The notes under the pieces: generated by a model
What the model saw: only the letters and a program-made list of their open reading frames with translations
Databases searched by the model: none
What the model was told of the DNA's origin: nothing
In this document: positions 53,940 to 62,495 of the stretch, one piece after another
Layout: every line of letters begins with the position of its first letter
Numbering within the stretch: position 1 is the first letter of the stretch
Translations under genes and position numbers: made by a program
NCBI RefSeq assembly: GCF_012927245.1
Contig: NZ_JABBGE010000009.1
Location: forward strand, 372,001 to 436,000
DNA from: Streptomyces sp. R302
Lineage (GTDB): Bacteria > Actinomycetota > Actinomycetes > Streptomycetales > Streptomycetaceae
DNA: 64,000 nucleotides
Reading direction: 5' to 3'

Positions 53940-54605
53940 ATGTCGAAGCGCGTCATGAACCCCGCCGTCCGCACCGCCGCCGTCGCCCTCGCCACCGCTG
54001 GTCTGGGAGCGACGCTGGTGGCCGGAGCCGGGTCCGCCTTCGCCGCCGAGAGCAAGGCCGCCCCGGTCGCCGGTACCGCGGCCGCCGCCGTCGCGGCGCA
54101 GGCCGAGACCCAGGCCAAGGCCGCCGCCCACGTGAAGGCCGCCGTCAAGAAGGCCGCCGCCAAGCCCGTCGCCGCGAAGAAGGCCAAGGGCTGGGTCAAG
54201 CCGGTCACCTCGTACGCCCTCAGCGCCAGCTTCAACCAGGGCGGCGCCATGTGGGCCCACAAGCACTCCGGTCAGGACTTCGCCGTCCCGACCGGCACCC
54301 CGGTCAAGGCCGCCGGTGCCGGCACCGTCGTGAAGGCCGGCCCGAACGGCGGCGGCGACGGCCCCGCGTACGGCAACGCCATCGTGGTGAAGCACGCCAA
54401 CGGCACGTACTCGCAGTACGCCCACCTGTCGAAGATCAAGGTCCACATCGGCCAGAAGGTCGCCGCCGGCCAGCGGATCGCCCTCTCGGGCAACACCGGC
54501 AACTCCTCCGGCCCGCACCTGCACTTCGAGATCCGTACGACCCCGAACTACGGCTCCGCCATCAACCCGGCCGCGTTCCTGCGGACCCACGGCGTCACCA
54601 TCTGA
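53940..54605 (+). CDS. Secreted M23-family peptidase (LytM-like)
   Basis: A 221-residue exported cell-wall peptidase. A signal peptide (SKRVMNPAVRTAAVALATAG, cleavage near AFAAES) precedes an Ala/Lys-rich spacer that may bind the anionic wall, then a zinc peptidase domain: HSGQDFAVPTGTPVKAAGAG with the first His/Asp ligands, YAHLSKIKVHIGQKVAAGQ, and the final HLHFE motif. It cleaves peptide crosslinks in peptidoglycan. ATG 53940 follows CCGGAGG. Confidence 0.93.
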   Translation: MSKRVMNPAVRTAAVALATAGLGATLVAGAGSAFAAESKAAPVAGTAAAAVAAQAETQAKAAAHVKAAVKKAAAKPVAAKKAKGWVKPVTSYALSASFNQGGAMWAHKHSGQDFAVPTGTPVKAAGAGTVVKAGPNGGGDGPAYGNAIVVKHANGTYSQYAHLSKIKVHIGQKVAAGQRIALSGNTGNSSGPHLHFEIRTTPNYGSAINPAAFLRTHGVTI

Positions 54606-54616
54606 CGCTTGGCGGT

Positions 54617-55174
54617 CTACCGGCCCGCGTGGGCCTGACCGATCAGATCGAGGGCGACTTCGAGGACGGCTTGCTGCTTCTCCTCGGGGTCGCCCTCGAC
54701 GTTCTGCATGAAGAAGGAGCCGGCGTGCAGCGCGAAGATCGCGCTCACGGCGCGGACCTTGTCCTTCATCGGGTCGTCCGGCTCCTGGATGAACTCGTTG
54801 AGCGCCATGAAGCGCTCCTTGAAGGTCAGGCCGATGCTGAGGTCCCGCACGGTCGCCTGGTTCTCGTGCATGAAGCGGAAGAGCGGGGCCGCGGCGAGCA
54901 GCGCCTTCTGGTAGCGGCGCAGGATCTCCTGCTTGGTCTCCAGGGTGCGCGGCTGCTCGGCCGCCCAGGCCACGAGCTCGTCGATCGGCCGGGCCAGGTC
55001 CTGGAAGATCCCGATGATGATGTCTTCCTTGGTCTTGAAGTGGTAGTAGAGCGCCGCCTTCGTGACGTCGAGGTGCTCGGCGATCTCCCTCAGCGAGGTC
55101 TTCTCGTAGCCCTGCTCGGCGAAGAGTTCGAGAGCCACGTCCTGGATGCGCTGGCGGGTGTTGCCTCGGGCCAT
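54617..55174 (-). CDS. TetR family transcriptional regulator
   Basis: A 185-residue repressor with an N-terminal helix-turn-helix (TRQRIQDVALELFAEQGYEK, TSLREIAEHLDVTKAALYYH, FKTKEDIIIG) and a helical ligand-binding domain. It is divergent from an MFS drug exporter, and two palindromes in the 105-nt gap are its likely operators. The arrangement is that of a drug-inducible efflux switch. Confidence 0.93.
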   Translation of the reverse strand: MARGNTRQRIQDVALELFAEQGYEKTSLREIAEHLDVTKAALYYHFKTKEDIIIGIFQDLARPIDELVAWAAEQPRTLETKQEILRRYQKALLAAAPLFRFMHENQATVRDLSIGLTFKERFMALNEFIQEPDDPMKDKVRAVSAIFALHAGSFFMQNVEGDPEEKQQAVLEVALDLIGQAHAGR

Positions 55175-55205
55175 GGCTGTTCACTCCCACTTTCCAACAA
55201 ACTTA

Positions 55206-55268
55206 CTTGACGACCGGCAAGTGCCACGCCTACCGTCCCCAGTGTAGTAACTAGCCGGGCGGCAAGTA
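55206..55268. promoter_or_regulatory. Two TetR operator palindromes
   Basis: ACTTGACGACCGGCAAGT (55206-55223) and ACTAGCCGGGCGGCAAGT (55251-55268) are 18-bp imperfect palindromes, each 14 of 18 positions symmetrical. They share the half-site CGGCAAGT. Their centres are 45 bp apart. The right-hand one ends 11 nt before the exporter start; the left-hand one lies 31 nt from the regulator start. Confidence 0.75.
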
Positions 55269-55279
55269 AGGGGACGGCC

Positions 55280-56857
55280 ATGACGGACACCGCGCCATCG
55301 AAACGGGCACAGGGGGAGCAGGGACCACAGCGCAGCGTGCGTGTCGTCCTCCTCGCCCTCATGATCGCGATGCTCCTCGCGATGCTGGACAACATGATCA
55401 TCGGCACCGCGATGCCGACCATCGTCGGCGAGCTCGGCGGCCTGGAGCACCTCTCCTGGGTCGTCACCGCCTACACCCTGGCCACCGCCGCCTCCACCCC
55501 CATCTGGGGCAAGCTCGGCGACATGTACGGCCGCAAGGGCGTCTTCCTCACCTCGATCGTGATCTTCCTGATCGGCTCGGCGCTCAGCGGCATGGCCCAG
55601 GACATGGGCCAGCTCATCGGCTTCCGCACCGTCCAGGGCCTCGGCGCCGGCGGTCTCATGGTCGGCGTCATGGCGATCATCGGCGACCTGATCCCGCCCC
55701 GGGAGCGGGGCAAGTACCAGGGCATGATGGCCGGCGTGATGGCCCTCGCCATGATCGGCGGCCCGCTGGTCGGCGGCACCATCACCGACCACTGGGGCTG
55801 GCGCTGGTCCTTCTACATCAACCTGCCGCTCGGCGCCGTCGCCCTCGCGATGGTCACCGCCGTCCTCCACCTGCCGAAGAAGCGGCGGGCGGCCGGCACC
55901 CGGATCGACTTCCTCGGCGCCGGGCTGCTGACCGTCGGCATCACCGCGATCGTCCTCGTCACCACCTGGGGCGGCACCGAGTACGCCTGGGGCTCGGCCA
56001 CCATCGTCGGCCTCGCCGTCGGCGGCGCGCTCGCCCTCGCCGCCTTCCTGTACGTGGAGACCCGCGCGAGCGACCCGATCATGCCGCTGCACATCTTCCG
56101 CAGCCGCAACTTCACCCTCATGTCGCTGATCGGCTTCATCACCGGCTTCGTCATGTTCGGCGCCGTGCTCTACCTGCCGATCTTCCAGCAGTCCGTGCAG
56201 GGCGCCTCGGCCACCAACTCCGGCCTGCTGCTCCTGCCGATGCTGCTGTCGATGATGGTCGTCTCGCTGGTCGTCGGCCGCGTCACCACCAGCTCCGGCA
56301 AGTACAAGGTCTTCCCCATCGCGGGCGGCGCCCTGATGATCGCCGGCCTCTTCCTGCTCTCCACCATGGACACCGGCACGGGCCGCCTGCTCTCCGGGGT
56401 CTACATGGCCCTGCTCGGCGCCGGCATGGGCTTCCTCATGCAGATCACCATGCTCGTCGCGCAGAACAGCGTCGAGATGAAGGACATGGGCGTGGCCTCC
56501 AGCTCCACCACCCTCTTCCGGACCCTCGGCTCCTCCTTCGGCGTCGCCATCATGGGCGCCCTCTTCACCAGCCGGGTCCAGGACGAGATGGCCACCCGCG
56601 GCGGCTCCGCCCTCACCGAGCGGACCGCCCAGCTCGACGCCGCGAGCCTGGCCAAGCTGCCGGAGGCGCTCCGCGAGGCCTACCAGCACGCCGTCGCCGG
56701 CGGCACCCACTCCGCCTTCCTCGTCGGCTCGGCGGTCGCGGTGATCGGCTTCGTCCTCGCCTTCTTCGTCAAGGAGGTGGCGCTGCGCGGCGCCGGCCCC
56801 GCGACGGCGGAGAAGCCGGCCGACGAGGGCACGGCCAAGGTCGCCGAGACGGTCTAG
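55280..56857 (+). CDS. MFS multidrug exporter, DHA2/EmrB-QacA type
   Basis: A 525-residue proton-driven exporter with about fourteen membrane helices. Family motifs are LDNMIIGTAMPTIVGELGG in helix 1 (motif D1), the loop GKLGDMYGRKGVF (motif A) and LGAGGLMVGVMAIIGDLIPP with GPLVGGTITDHWGWRWSFYI (motif C/linked). A short cytoplasmic tail ends it. It is controlled by the divergent TetR gene. The substrate is unknown. Confidence 0.93.
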   Translation: MTDTAPSKRAQGEQGPQRSVRVVLLALMIAMLLAMLDNMIIGTAMPTIVGELGGLEHLSWVVTAYTLATAASTPIWGKLGDMYGRKGVFLTSIVIFLIGSALSGMAQDMGQLIGFRTVQGLGAGGLMVGVMAIIGDLIPPRERGKYQGMMAGVMALAMIGGPLVGGTITDHWGWRWSFYINLPLGAVALAMVTAVLHLPKKRRAAGTRIDFLGAGLLTVGITAIVLVTTWGGTEYAWGSATIVGLAVGGALALAAFLYVETRASDPIMPLHIFRSRNFTLMSLIGFITGFVMFGAVLYLPIFQQSVQGASATNSGLLLLPMLLSMMVVSLVVGRVTTSSGKYKVFPIAGGALMIAGLFLLSTMDTGTGRLLSGVYMALLGAGMGFLMQITMLVAQNSVEMKDMGVASSSTTLFRTLGSSFGVAIMGALFTSRVQDEMATRGGSALTERTAQLDAASLAKLPEALREAYQHAVAGGTHSAFLVGSAVAVIGFVLAFFVKEVALRGAGPATAEKPADEGTAKVAETV

Positions 56858-56868
56858 AAGCGGTGCAC

Positions 56869-56917
56869 ACGCGCGTGGGGCCGGGTTTCCGAAGAAACCC
56901 GGCCCCCACGCGCGCGT
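56869..56917. terminator. Bidirectional terminator between MFS gene and cseC
   Basis: A stem of about 21 bp with one bulged base, arms 56869-56889 and 56894-56917, around loop CGAA. It lies 12 nt after the exporter stop and 20 nt beyond the end of the convergent cseC gene. Confidence 0.85.
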
Positions 56918-56937
56918 ACCCCCGCCCCCTGGCCGCC

Positions 56938-58254
56938 CTACTCCGGCAGCCGCAGGATCGGGAAGCTCCCCGTGTTCGTCGGCGCGTGGTCCGGCAGCCA
57001 CAGCACCGCGACCGCCCCGCCGACGCCCTCCGGCGAGCCCTCCGCGGCGACGTTCCGGAAGGTCAGCCGGGCGCCGAGGACCCGCGCCTGACCGGCCGCG
57101 ATCGTCAGGCCCAGGCCGTGGCCCTGGCCCGCGCGGTCGCTCGTGCCCGTACGGAAGCGGCTCGGGCCCTCGCGGAGCAGTGCCTCGGGGAAGCCGGGGC
57201 CGTGGTCCCGCACCCGTAGCACCCGGCCCTCGACGGTGACCTCCACCGGGCCCTTGCCGTGCTTGGCCGCGTTCGCCAGCAGGTTGCCGAGGATCCGCTC
57301 CAGCCGGCGCGGGTCGGTCGCCACCCAGGACTCGTGGACCACCCGGACCTCCGCGTCCGGGAACATCGAGCGCACCCGCCGGTCCACGAACTCGCCGAGC
57401 GCGATCTCCTGGAGCTCCGCCCGCTCCGAGGCCCCGTCGAGCCGGGCCACCTCCAGGACGTCCTCGACCAGCGTCCGCATCGCCTGCGCCCGGTCCCGTA
57501 CCAGCTCGGTCGGGCGGCCCGGCGGCAGCAGCTCGGCCGCCGTGAGCAGCCCGGTCACCGGGGTGCGCAGCTCGTGCGCGATGTCCGCGGTGACCCGCCG
57601 CTCGGCCTCGATCCGCTCGTTCAGCGCGTCGGTGAGCGAGTCGATCGCCCACGCCAGGTCGTCGGTCTCGTCGCGTACGACTCCGCCGACGGCGTCCCGC
57701 ACCCGGACGTCCCCGTTGCCCTGGGCGACCCGCCCGGCCGCCGCCGCGGCCTTCCGCAGCCGCCGGGACAGCTGCCCGCCGACGAGGATGCCCAGCGCGC
57801 AGCCGCCGAAGACCACCGAGACCGAGCCGATGACCAGCGCCCGGTCGAGGTCCTTCATGATCGTGGCGCTGCGGTCGGCGAAGGGGATGTGCAGCGAGAG
57901 CACGTCCCCGTTGGCCAGCGGCACCGCCGCCCACACGTCCGGCGGCCCGCCGTGCCGGTGCTCCTGCACGTACGTGCCCCGCCGCTGGGCCCGCATCAGC
58001 TGGTCGAGCTGGTCCGGCAGCGCCGGGTCGTTGATCTTGGCGCCGAAGCGCGGCTCCTTCGGCTTGGAGGTCTCGTAGAGGCGCTGGGCGAAGAGCAGCC
58101 GCTCCATCTGCACCTCGCGCGCGTTGTCGAGCATCGAGATCCGGGCGGCGTTGTGCACGACCACGCTGAGGGTGACCGCGATCAGCGCACCGACCGCCGC
58201 GATGGCCAGGGCGATCTTCCAGCGGACGCCGGTGCGGAGCGGAAGCGCTCTCAC
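56938..58254 (-). CDS. cseC: Envelope-stress sensor histidine kinase CseC
   Basis: A 438-residue kinase: membrane helix near 12-34, extracytoplasmic sensor segment, second helix near 138-158, HAMP, the phosphoacceptor segment VTADIAHELRTPVTGLLTAA, and an ATP-binding domain (LGNLLANAAKHGKG, VRDHGPGFP, GHGLGLTIAAGQA). Gene order sigE-cseA-cseB-cseC identifies it with the Streptomyces system that senses cell-wall stress, including vancomycin, and activates sigE. The GTG start is 3 nt after cseB. Confidence 0.93.
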   Translation of the reverse strand: MRALPLRTGVRWKIALAIAAVGALIAVTLSVVVHNAARISMLDNAREVQMERLLFAQRLYETSKPKEPRFGAKINDPALPDQLDQLMRAQRRGTYVQEHRHGGPPDVWAAVPLANGDVLSLHIPFADRSATIMKDLDRALVIGSVSVVFGGCALGILVGGQLSRRLRKAAAAAGRVAQGNGDVRVRDAVGGVVRDETDDLAWAIDSLTDALNERIEAERRVTADIAHELRTPVTGLLTAAELLPPGRPTELVRDRAQAMRTLVEDVLEVARLDGASERAELQEIALGEFVDRRVRSMFPDAEVRVVHESWVATDPRRLERILGNLLANAAKHGKGPVEVTVEGRVLRVRDHGPGFPEALLREGPSRFRTGTSDRAGQGHGLGLTIAAGQARVLGARLTFRNVAAEGSPEGVGGAVAVLWLPDHAPTNTGSFPILRLPE

Positions 58255-58257
58255 CGA

Positions 58258-58968
58258 TCAGCCCCTGAGCTTGTAGCCGAAGCCGCGGACCGTCTCGATC
58301 CGGTCCTGGCCGATCTTGGCGCGCAGCCGCTGCACGTGGACGTCGACGACCCGGGTGTCGCCGCCCCAGCCGTAGTCCCAGACCCGCTCCAGGAGCTTGT
58401 CGCGGGAGAGCACCGTGTTCGGTGCCGAGGAGAACTCCAGGAGCAGCCGCATCTCGGTCGGCGTCAGCGCCACCGGCGTACCGCCCCGGCGGACCTCCAT
58501 GCCCTCGGTGTCGACCTCCAGGTCCCCGTCGCCGAAGACCAGCGGCCCGCCGTCGCCGGCCGTCGCCCCGGCCGCGTCGCCCGCGCCGTTGCCGGCCGCG
58601 TGGCCGAAGCGGCGCAGCACGGCCCGGATGCGGGCCATCAGCACGGAGCCGTCGAAGGGCTTGGTGACGTAGTCGTCCGCCCCGGCCTCCAGGCCGAGGA
58701 CGACGTCGATGGAGTCGGCGCGCGCCGACAACATGATCACCGGAACGGTCGACTCGTCGCGGATGCGGCGGCAGAGGCTGACCCCGTCCATGCCCGGCAG
58801 CATCACGTCGAGGAGCGCGATGTCCGGCCGGTGGGCGCGGAAGGCGTCCAGGCCGGAGAGCCCGTCGGGCATCGCGGTGACGCGGAAGCCGTCCCGCTCC
58901 AGGGCGAGCTGGGTGGCCTCACGGATGACGTCGTCGTCCTCGACGAACAGGACATGGGTCTCGGCCAT
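58258..58968 (-). CDS. cseB: Response regulator CseB (OmpR family)
   Basis: A 236-residue regulator with receiver domain (acidic FVEDDDV, phosphoacceptor Asp54 in ALLDVMLPGM, Lys in DDYVTKPFDG), a Gly/Ala-rich linker and a C-terminal winged helix (LTPTEMRLLLEFSSAPNTVL, DVHVQRLRAKIG, VRGFGYKLRG). In Streptomyces it activates the sigE promoter when phosphorylated by CseC. The start ATG 58968 gives MAETHVLFVEDDD, close to the published CseB start. Confidence 0.94.
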   Translation of the reverse strand: MAETHVLFVEDDDVIREATQLALERDGFRVTAMPDGLSGLDAFRAHRPDIALLDVMLPGMDGVSLCRRIRDESTVPVIMLSARADSIDVVLGLEAGADDYVTKPFDGSVLMARIRAVLRRFGHAAGNGAGDAAGATAGDGGPLVFGDGDLEVDTEGMEVRRGGTPVALTPTEMRLLLEFSSAPNTVLSRDKLLERVWDYGWGGDTRVVDVHVQRLRAKIGQDRIETVRGFGYKLRG

Positions 58969-59021
58969 CGTGCGGGTCCTTCGGGGGTGGTGGGCGGGGC
59001 TGTGGTCAGGGGGGGCGGGGG

Positions 59022-59804
59022 TCAGCCGGCGGCGGACGGGCTCGGTACCGGCTCCGACACCTCGCCGGCCCCGGCGCCGCCCTCGCCGACACCGCGGCTG
59101 TAGTCGTTGTGCACCCAGTCGTGCTGGGCGAACCGCTTCCCCGACCAGCGGTACGTGATCACGTCCTCGCCCGACGGGTAGGCGACCGGGTCGCCCTCCG
59201 CGTACACCTGCTTCGTGACGATCAGGTCGCCGCGGTCGATGGTGCCGTAGACCGCCGCGTCCTCGGCCATGAAGACGTTCTCGTAGCCGTCGGCGCCGGT
59301 GCCGCCGCCGCTCTTGCCGCGGTACACGTACGTACCGATCCCGACCGCGTCGCCGCAGGTCATCACGTTGACCACGACGTCGGGCACGGGGCCGTCGGTG
59401 AGATTGCCGTACGAGGTGTCCACCGGGTACGCGTCGGCCACGCACGGCTTCAGGTCGGCCTTCATCCGCGCGCCGATCTTCGGATCGCCCTTCAGGAGCG
59501 CGACCGGGTCCACCCGGGGCGCCGCCTTCGCCGCGTCCGAGCCCGGACCGGAGCCCGAGGCGGTGGCGGTCGGCGTGGGGGCGGCGGCGGCCGTCGCGTC
59601 GGCGCGGGCCGCGCCCTCGTCGCGCGAGCCGGTGCCGCCCGTGGAGCACGCGGCCACGAACAGGCCGAGGGCGGCGAGACCGGCCATCGCCGTGACACCC
59701 GCCGCCTTGGGACCCACCGTCCGCGCCGACCCACCGCCGGGACCCGCGGTCCCGCCGTCGTGGGTTCTGGCGCCGTCGCCGTCGCCGTCGTCTAGGCCGC
59801 GCAC
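59022..59804 (-). CDS. cseA: Lipoprotein CseA, negative modulator of the sigE system
   Basis: A 260-residue protein with an unusually long Gly/Asp-rich cytoplasmic lead, a hydrophobic segment and lipobox FVAAC (Cys near 53), then an extracytoplasmic domain (DLKPCVADAYPVDTSYGNL, VNVMTCGDAVGIGTYVY) whose two cysteines may form a disulfide. In S. coelicolor CseA dampens sigE expression from the outer face of the membrane. Its GTG start overlaps the sigE stop by 13 nt. Confidence 0.9.
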   Translation of the reverse strand: MRGLDDGDGDGARTHDGGTAGPGGGSARTVGPKAAGVTAMAGLAALGLFVAACSTGGTGSRDEGAARADATAAAAPTPTATASGSGPGSDAAKAAPRVDPVALLKGDPKIGARMKADLKPCVADAYPVDTSYGNLTDGPVPDVVVNVMTCGDAVGIGTYVYRGKSGGGTGADGYENVFMAEDAAVYGTIDRGDLIVTKQVYAEGDPVAYPSGEDVITYRWSGKRFAQHDWVHNDYSRGVGEGGAGAGEVSEPVPSPSAAG

Positions 59805-60388
59805 CGCTCGCGTCCTCCCTCGTCACCTCGCACGGCCGCCGTGGCCGACCGCTGTCCACCGGTCCGCTCCACGGGCCGCCCCAGGGTGCGGGCGTTCAGG
59901 TCGCGGCTCTCCAGCTCCTGGCGGAGCCGGGCGAGCGCGCGGTGGAGCGTCGACTTCACCGTACCCGTCGACATGCCGAGGGCCGCCGCGGTCTCCTCCG
60001 TGCTCATCTGCTCCCAGTGGCGCAGCACCACGACGCTGCGCTGCTTGGGCGCGAGCACCTTCAGGACGTCCATGAGCAGGGCCCGGTCGGCGTGCTGCTC
60101 GGTCAGGTCCTCCACGCGCGCGTCCGGCAGCTGCTCGGTAGGCACCTCTTCGAGGCGGCGCGCCCGCCACCACTCCGTACGCGTGTTGATCATGACCCGG
60201 CGCAGATAGGCGTCGGCGAGCGACTTGTCCGCGATCCCGTCCCAGCGGCCGTACGTACGGACCAGCGCGGTCTGGAGCAGGTCCTGCGCGTCGACCGGAT
60301 CCGGGACGAGCCGGCGCGCGCTGCGCAGCAACGCGTCCTGCCGCGTGCGGACGTACTCCTCGAAGTCGAGCACCTCGCCCTGGCTCAT
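59792..60388 (-). CDS. sigE: ECF RNA polymerase sigma factor SigE
   Basis: A 198-residue ECF sigma factor. Region 2 has LVPDPVDAQDLLQTALVRTY and ADAYLRRVMINTRTEWWRAR; region 4 has LAPKQRSVVVLRHWEQMSTE and MSTGTVKSTLHRALARLRQE. ATG 60388 is supported by GGAGG 8 nt upstream; it is a few codons upstream of the usual GEVL start. SigE directs transcription of cell-envelope genes. It heads the operon with cseA, cseB and cseC. In S. coelicolor no anti-sigma factor controls it, control being by CseBC at its promoter, which should lie in 60389-60606. Confidence 0.95.
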   Translation of the reverse strand: MSQGEVLDFEEYVRTRQDALLRSARRLVPDPVDAQDLLQTALVRTYGRWDGIADKSLADAYLRRVMINTRTEWWRARRLEEVPTEQLPDARVEDLTEQHADRALLMDVLKVLAPKQRSVVVLRHWEQMSTEETAAALGMSTGTVKSTLHRALARLRQELESRDLNARTLGRPVERTGGQRSATAAVRGDEGGRERCAA

Positions 60389-60606
60389 CCCGGCTGCCTC
60401 CACATCCCCGTGACCTGCATGTCCTCCGTGTCGTCGACGACGCTACGGAGCGCTTGTCACGGGCCTGTGCGAGGCAGCCGTCGGTGGACGCACGGCTACC
60501 CATCGGTTGTGTAACAGCGGCGGCGGGGTGGGGGTTTCAGGAAGGCGGAGGGTGGGTATACCGGGCCGCCTCGGGGTAGCCGGTGCCTCAGGTCCCGGCG
60601 GATGCC

Positions 60607-61569
60607 TCAGGTCAGCGGGAGCCGGTACCGGCCGCCGTCCAGTGGTTCCACCAGGCCGTCCGAGACCAGGCCGTCCAGGGCCCGGCCGCGCTGCACCGGC
60701 TCGTCCCAGACGGCGTCGAGCGCGGACTGCGGGACGGGCCCCGGGGCGTCACGGAGCACGGCGAGGAGCCGGCCGCGGACCTGGCGGTCGGTGCCCGCGT
60801 AGGTCTGGCCGCGGCGGGGCGGGCCGTCGTGGGCCGGCTTGCCGGCGAGCAGCCAGGCGCAGCGGTCGGCGACCGGGCAGCGCCCGCAGTCCTCGTTCTT
60901 CGCCGTGCAGACCAGGGCGCCCAGCTCCATGGAGGCGGCGGCCCAGCGGGCGGCGGTGGCCTCGTCGTCGGGAAGGAGCTCCCGGGCCAGGCGCCGCTCG
61001 GCGGCGGTGGTGGCGTTCGGCGGGTACTGGACGCCGGCGGCCGCGCGGGCGAGGACCCGGCGCACATTGGTGTCGAGGACCGCGTGCCGCTGCCCGTACG
61101 CGAAGGAGGCCACGGCGGCGGCGGTGTACTCGCCGATGCCGGGGAGCGCGAGGAGCTGTCCGTGGTCGCTCGGCACGTCGCCGCGGTGCCGGTCCCTTAT
61201 CGCCACGGCCGCCGCGTGCAGCCGCAGGGCCCGGCGCGGGTAGCCGAGCCGGCCCCAGGCGCGGACGGCCTCGCCGGGCGGCTCGGCGGCCAGGTCGGCC
61301 GGGCGCGGCCAGCGCGCCAGCCACTGCTCGTACACCGGCAGCACCCGGACGACGGGCGTCTGCTGGAGCATGAACTCGCTGACCATGACGCCCCAGGCAC
61401 CGGCCTCGGGGCGGCGCCAGGGCAGGTCGCGGGCGTGCCGGTCGAACCAGGCGAGGACCGGCCCGTGCAGCTCGGCCGGGTCGACCGCGGCCGGCGCCGT
61501 GGAGGCGCGGGGCGCGGGACGGCCGACGGAGGGAAGGGACAGGGAGGCGGGGGCATCGATGGAAGTCAT
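60607..61569 (-). CDS. mutY: A/G-specific adenine DNA glycosylase MutY
   Basis: Removes adenine mispaired with 8-oxoguanine. The 320 residues include VSEFMLQQTPV with the catalytic Glu, the helix-hairpin-helix LPGIGEYTAAAVASFAYG, the catalytic Asp in VLDTNVRRVLAR, and the iron-sulfur cluster loop CTAKNEDCGRCPVADRC (Cys spacing 6, 2, 5). The C-terminal domain is only a short winged-helix-like stretch; the NUDIX-like 8-oxoG recognition domain of E. coli MutY is missing or much reduced. Confidence 0.93.
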   Translation of the reverse strand: MTSIDAPASLSLPSVGRPAPRASTAPAAVDPAELHGPVLAWFDRHARDLPWRRPEAGAWGVMVSEFMLQQTPVVRVLPVYEQWLARWPRPADLAAEPPGEAVRAWGRLGYPRRALRLHAAAVAIRDRHRGDVPSDHGQLLALPGIGEYTAAAVASFAYGQRHAVLDTNVRRVLARAAAGVQYPPNATTAAERRLARELLPDDEATAARWAAASMELGALVCTAKNEDCGRCPVADRCAWLLAGKPAHDGPPRRGQTYAGTDRQVRGRLLAVLRDAPGPVPQSALDAVWDEPVQRGRALDGLVSDGLVEPLDGGRYRLPLT

Positions 61570-61602
61570 GGCACCCCCGATCCTGGCACGTCCCGGGGAC
61601 GA

Positions 61603-62280
61603 TCAGTACGCGCCGTGACGCGCGCGAGAGCGGCGCTCGGGGCGCGCGGAGGCGTGCGCCGGGGTCGCGGGCCCCCGCCCCGCGCACCACACGACCGCCG
61701 CGCTCCGGCTGGACCGGGCCGTCCCCACCAGCGCCGTCATCGGCCGGCGCGCGGCCCGCATGAAGAGGAAGGCGACCAGGCCGCCGAGGAGCAGGCCCGC
61801 GGTCACGTCGTGCGGGTAGTGGACGCCGACGAAGACGCGGGAGAAGGCCATGAGGACCGCCATCGGCACGGTCAGCCAGACGATCCCGCGCCAGGAGAGG
61901 GCGAGCGCGATCGCGGCGGCGCCGGCGATCGCGGAGTGGTTGCTGGGGAAGGACCAGTCGCCGTACGCGGGGCAGTCGATGAGCGCGGCGGGCGCCCCGG
62001 CGACGGCCCGGCACGGGCGCTCCTCGTCGATCAGCGACTTCAGCGCCTCGCTCACCACGTAACCGAAGGCGGTGGCGAGCGGGGCGAGGAAGGCGACCGC
62101 CATCGCCGGGCTCGATCCGGTCCGCGAACGCCACCAGCCGGCCAGGAACAGCGCGCCGAAGAGCAGGAGTCCGAGCTCCGTCCACACTTCGGCGAGCCAC
62201 TGGAACCAGTGCGGTGTGGAGTGCGCGAAGTCGAGGACGTCGAGATAGAGACGGTCGGAGAGGTCGAGGAGGGTTTCCAT
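61603..62280 (-). CDS. PAP2 family phosphatase
   Basis: A 225-residue membrane phosphatase with five or six helices. The three phosphatase motifs are visible: KSLIDEERP, PSNHS and SRVFVGVHYPHD, with the catalytic histidines facing outside. Substrates of this family include undecaprenyl pyrophosphate and phosphatidic acid; the choice cannot be made here. The tail (RSSRSAAVV to RRSRARHGAY) is basic. It ends 33 nt before mutY starts, so they may share a transcript. Confidence 0.9.
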   Translation of the reverse strand: METLLDLSDRLYLDVLDFAHSTPHWFQWLAEVWTELGLLLFGALFLAGWWRSRTGSSPAMAVAFLAPLATAFGYVVSEALKSLIDEERPCRAVAGAPAALIDCPAYGDWSFPSNHSAIAGAAAIALALSWRGIVWLTVPMAVLMAFSRVFVGVHYPHDVTAGLLLGGLVAFLFMRAARRPMTALVGTARSSRSAAVVWCAGRGPATPAHASARPERRSRARHGAY

Positions 62281-62495
62281 GGGACATGACGCTAACCGGA
62301 ATCCGGAGCGCCGTGCCCCGGGCCAAGGGACGGACCGACCCCTGACGAAAGTGGGGGATGAGTGGCGGGAGCGGTGATTTCCGGCCGCCGCGTGGAGAGT
62401 TCCCGTTCCCGCAGGATGTGATCATCGGCAAAACTTGGGCTCTCGGGCGGCGGGTGGGGCGGGAGTTGGGCGGGATCTCTCGTAAGGTTCGGGGC
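62281..62495. promoter_or_regulatory. Divergent promoter region, PAP2 gene and secreted-protein gene
   Basis: A 215-nt gap containing starts of transcription in both directions. It includes an open frame (from 62358) in phase with the right-hand gene that would extend it by 46 residues, but the extension lacks conservation-like features and an RBS. Confidence 0.4.

Noticed and set aside
62358..62495. Extended N-terminus of the secreted protein from 62358
   Set aside because: The GTG at 62496 gives the start GSLRNPVGPLPSTIYW directly before the membrane helix; the upstream extension has no ribosome binding site and overlaps the promoter region.
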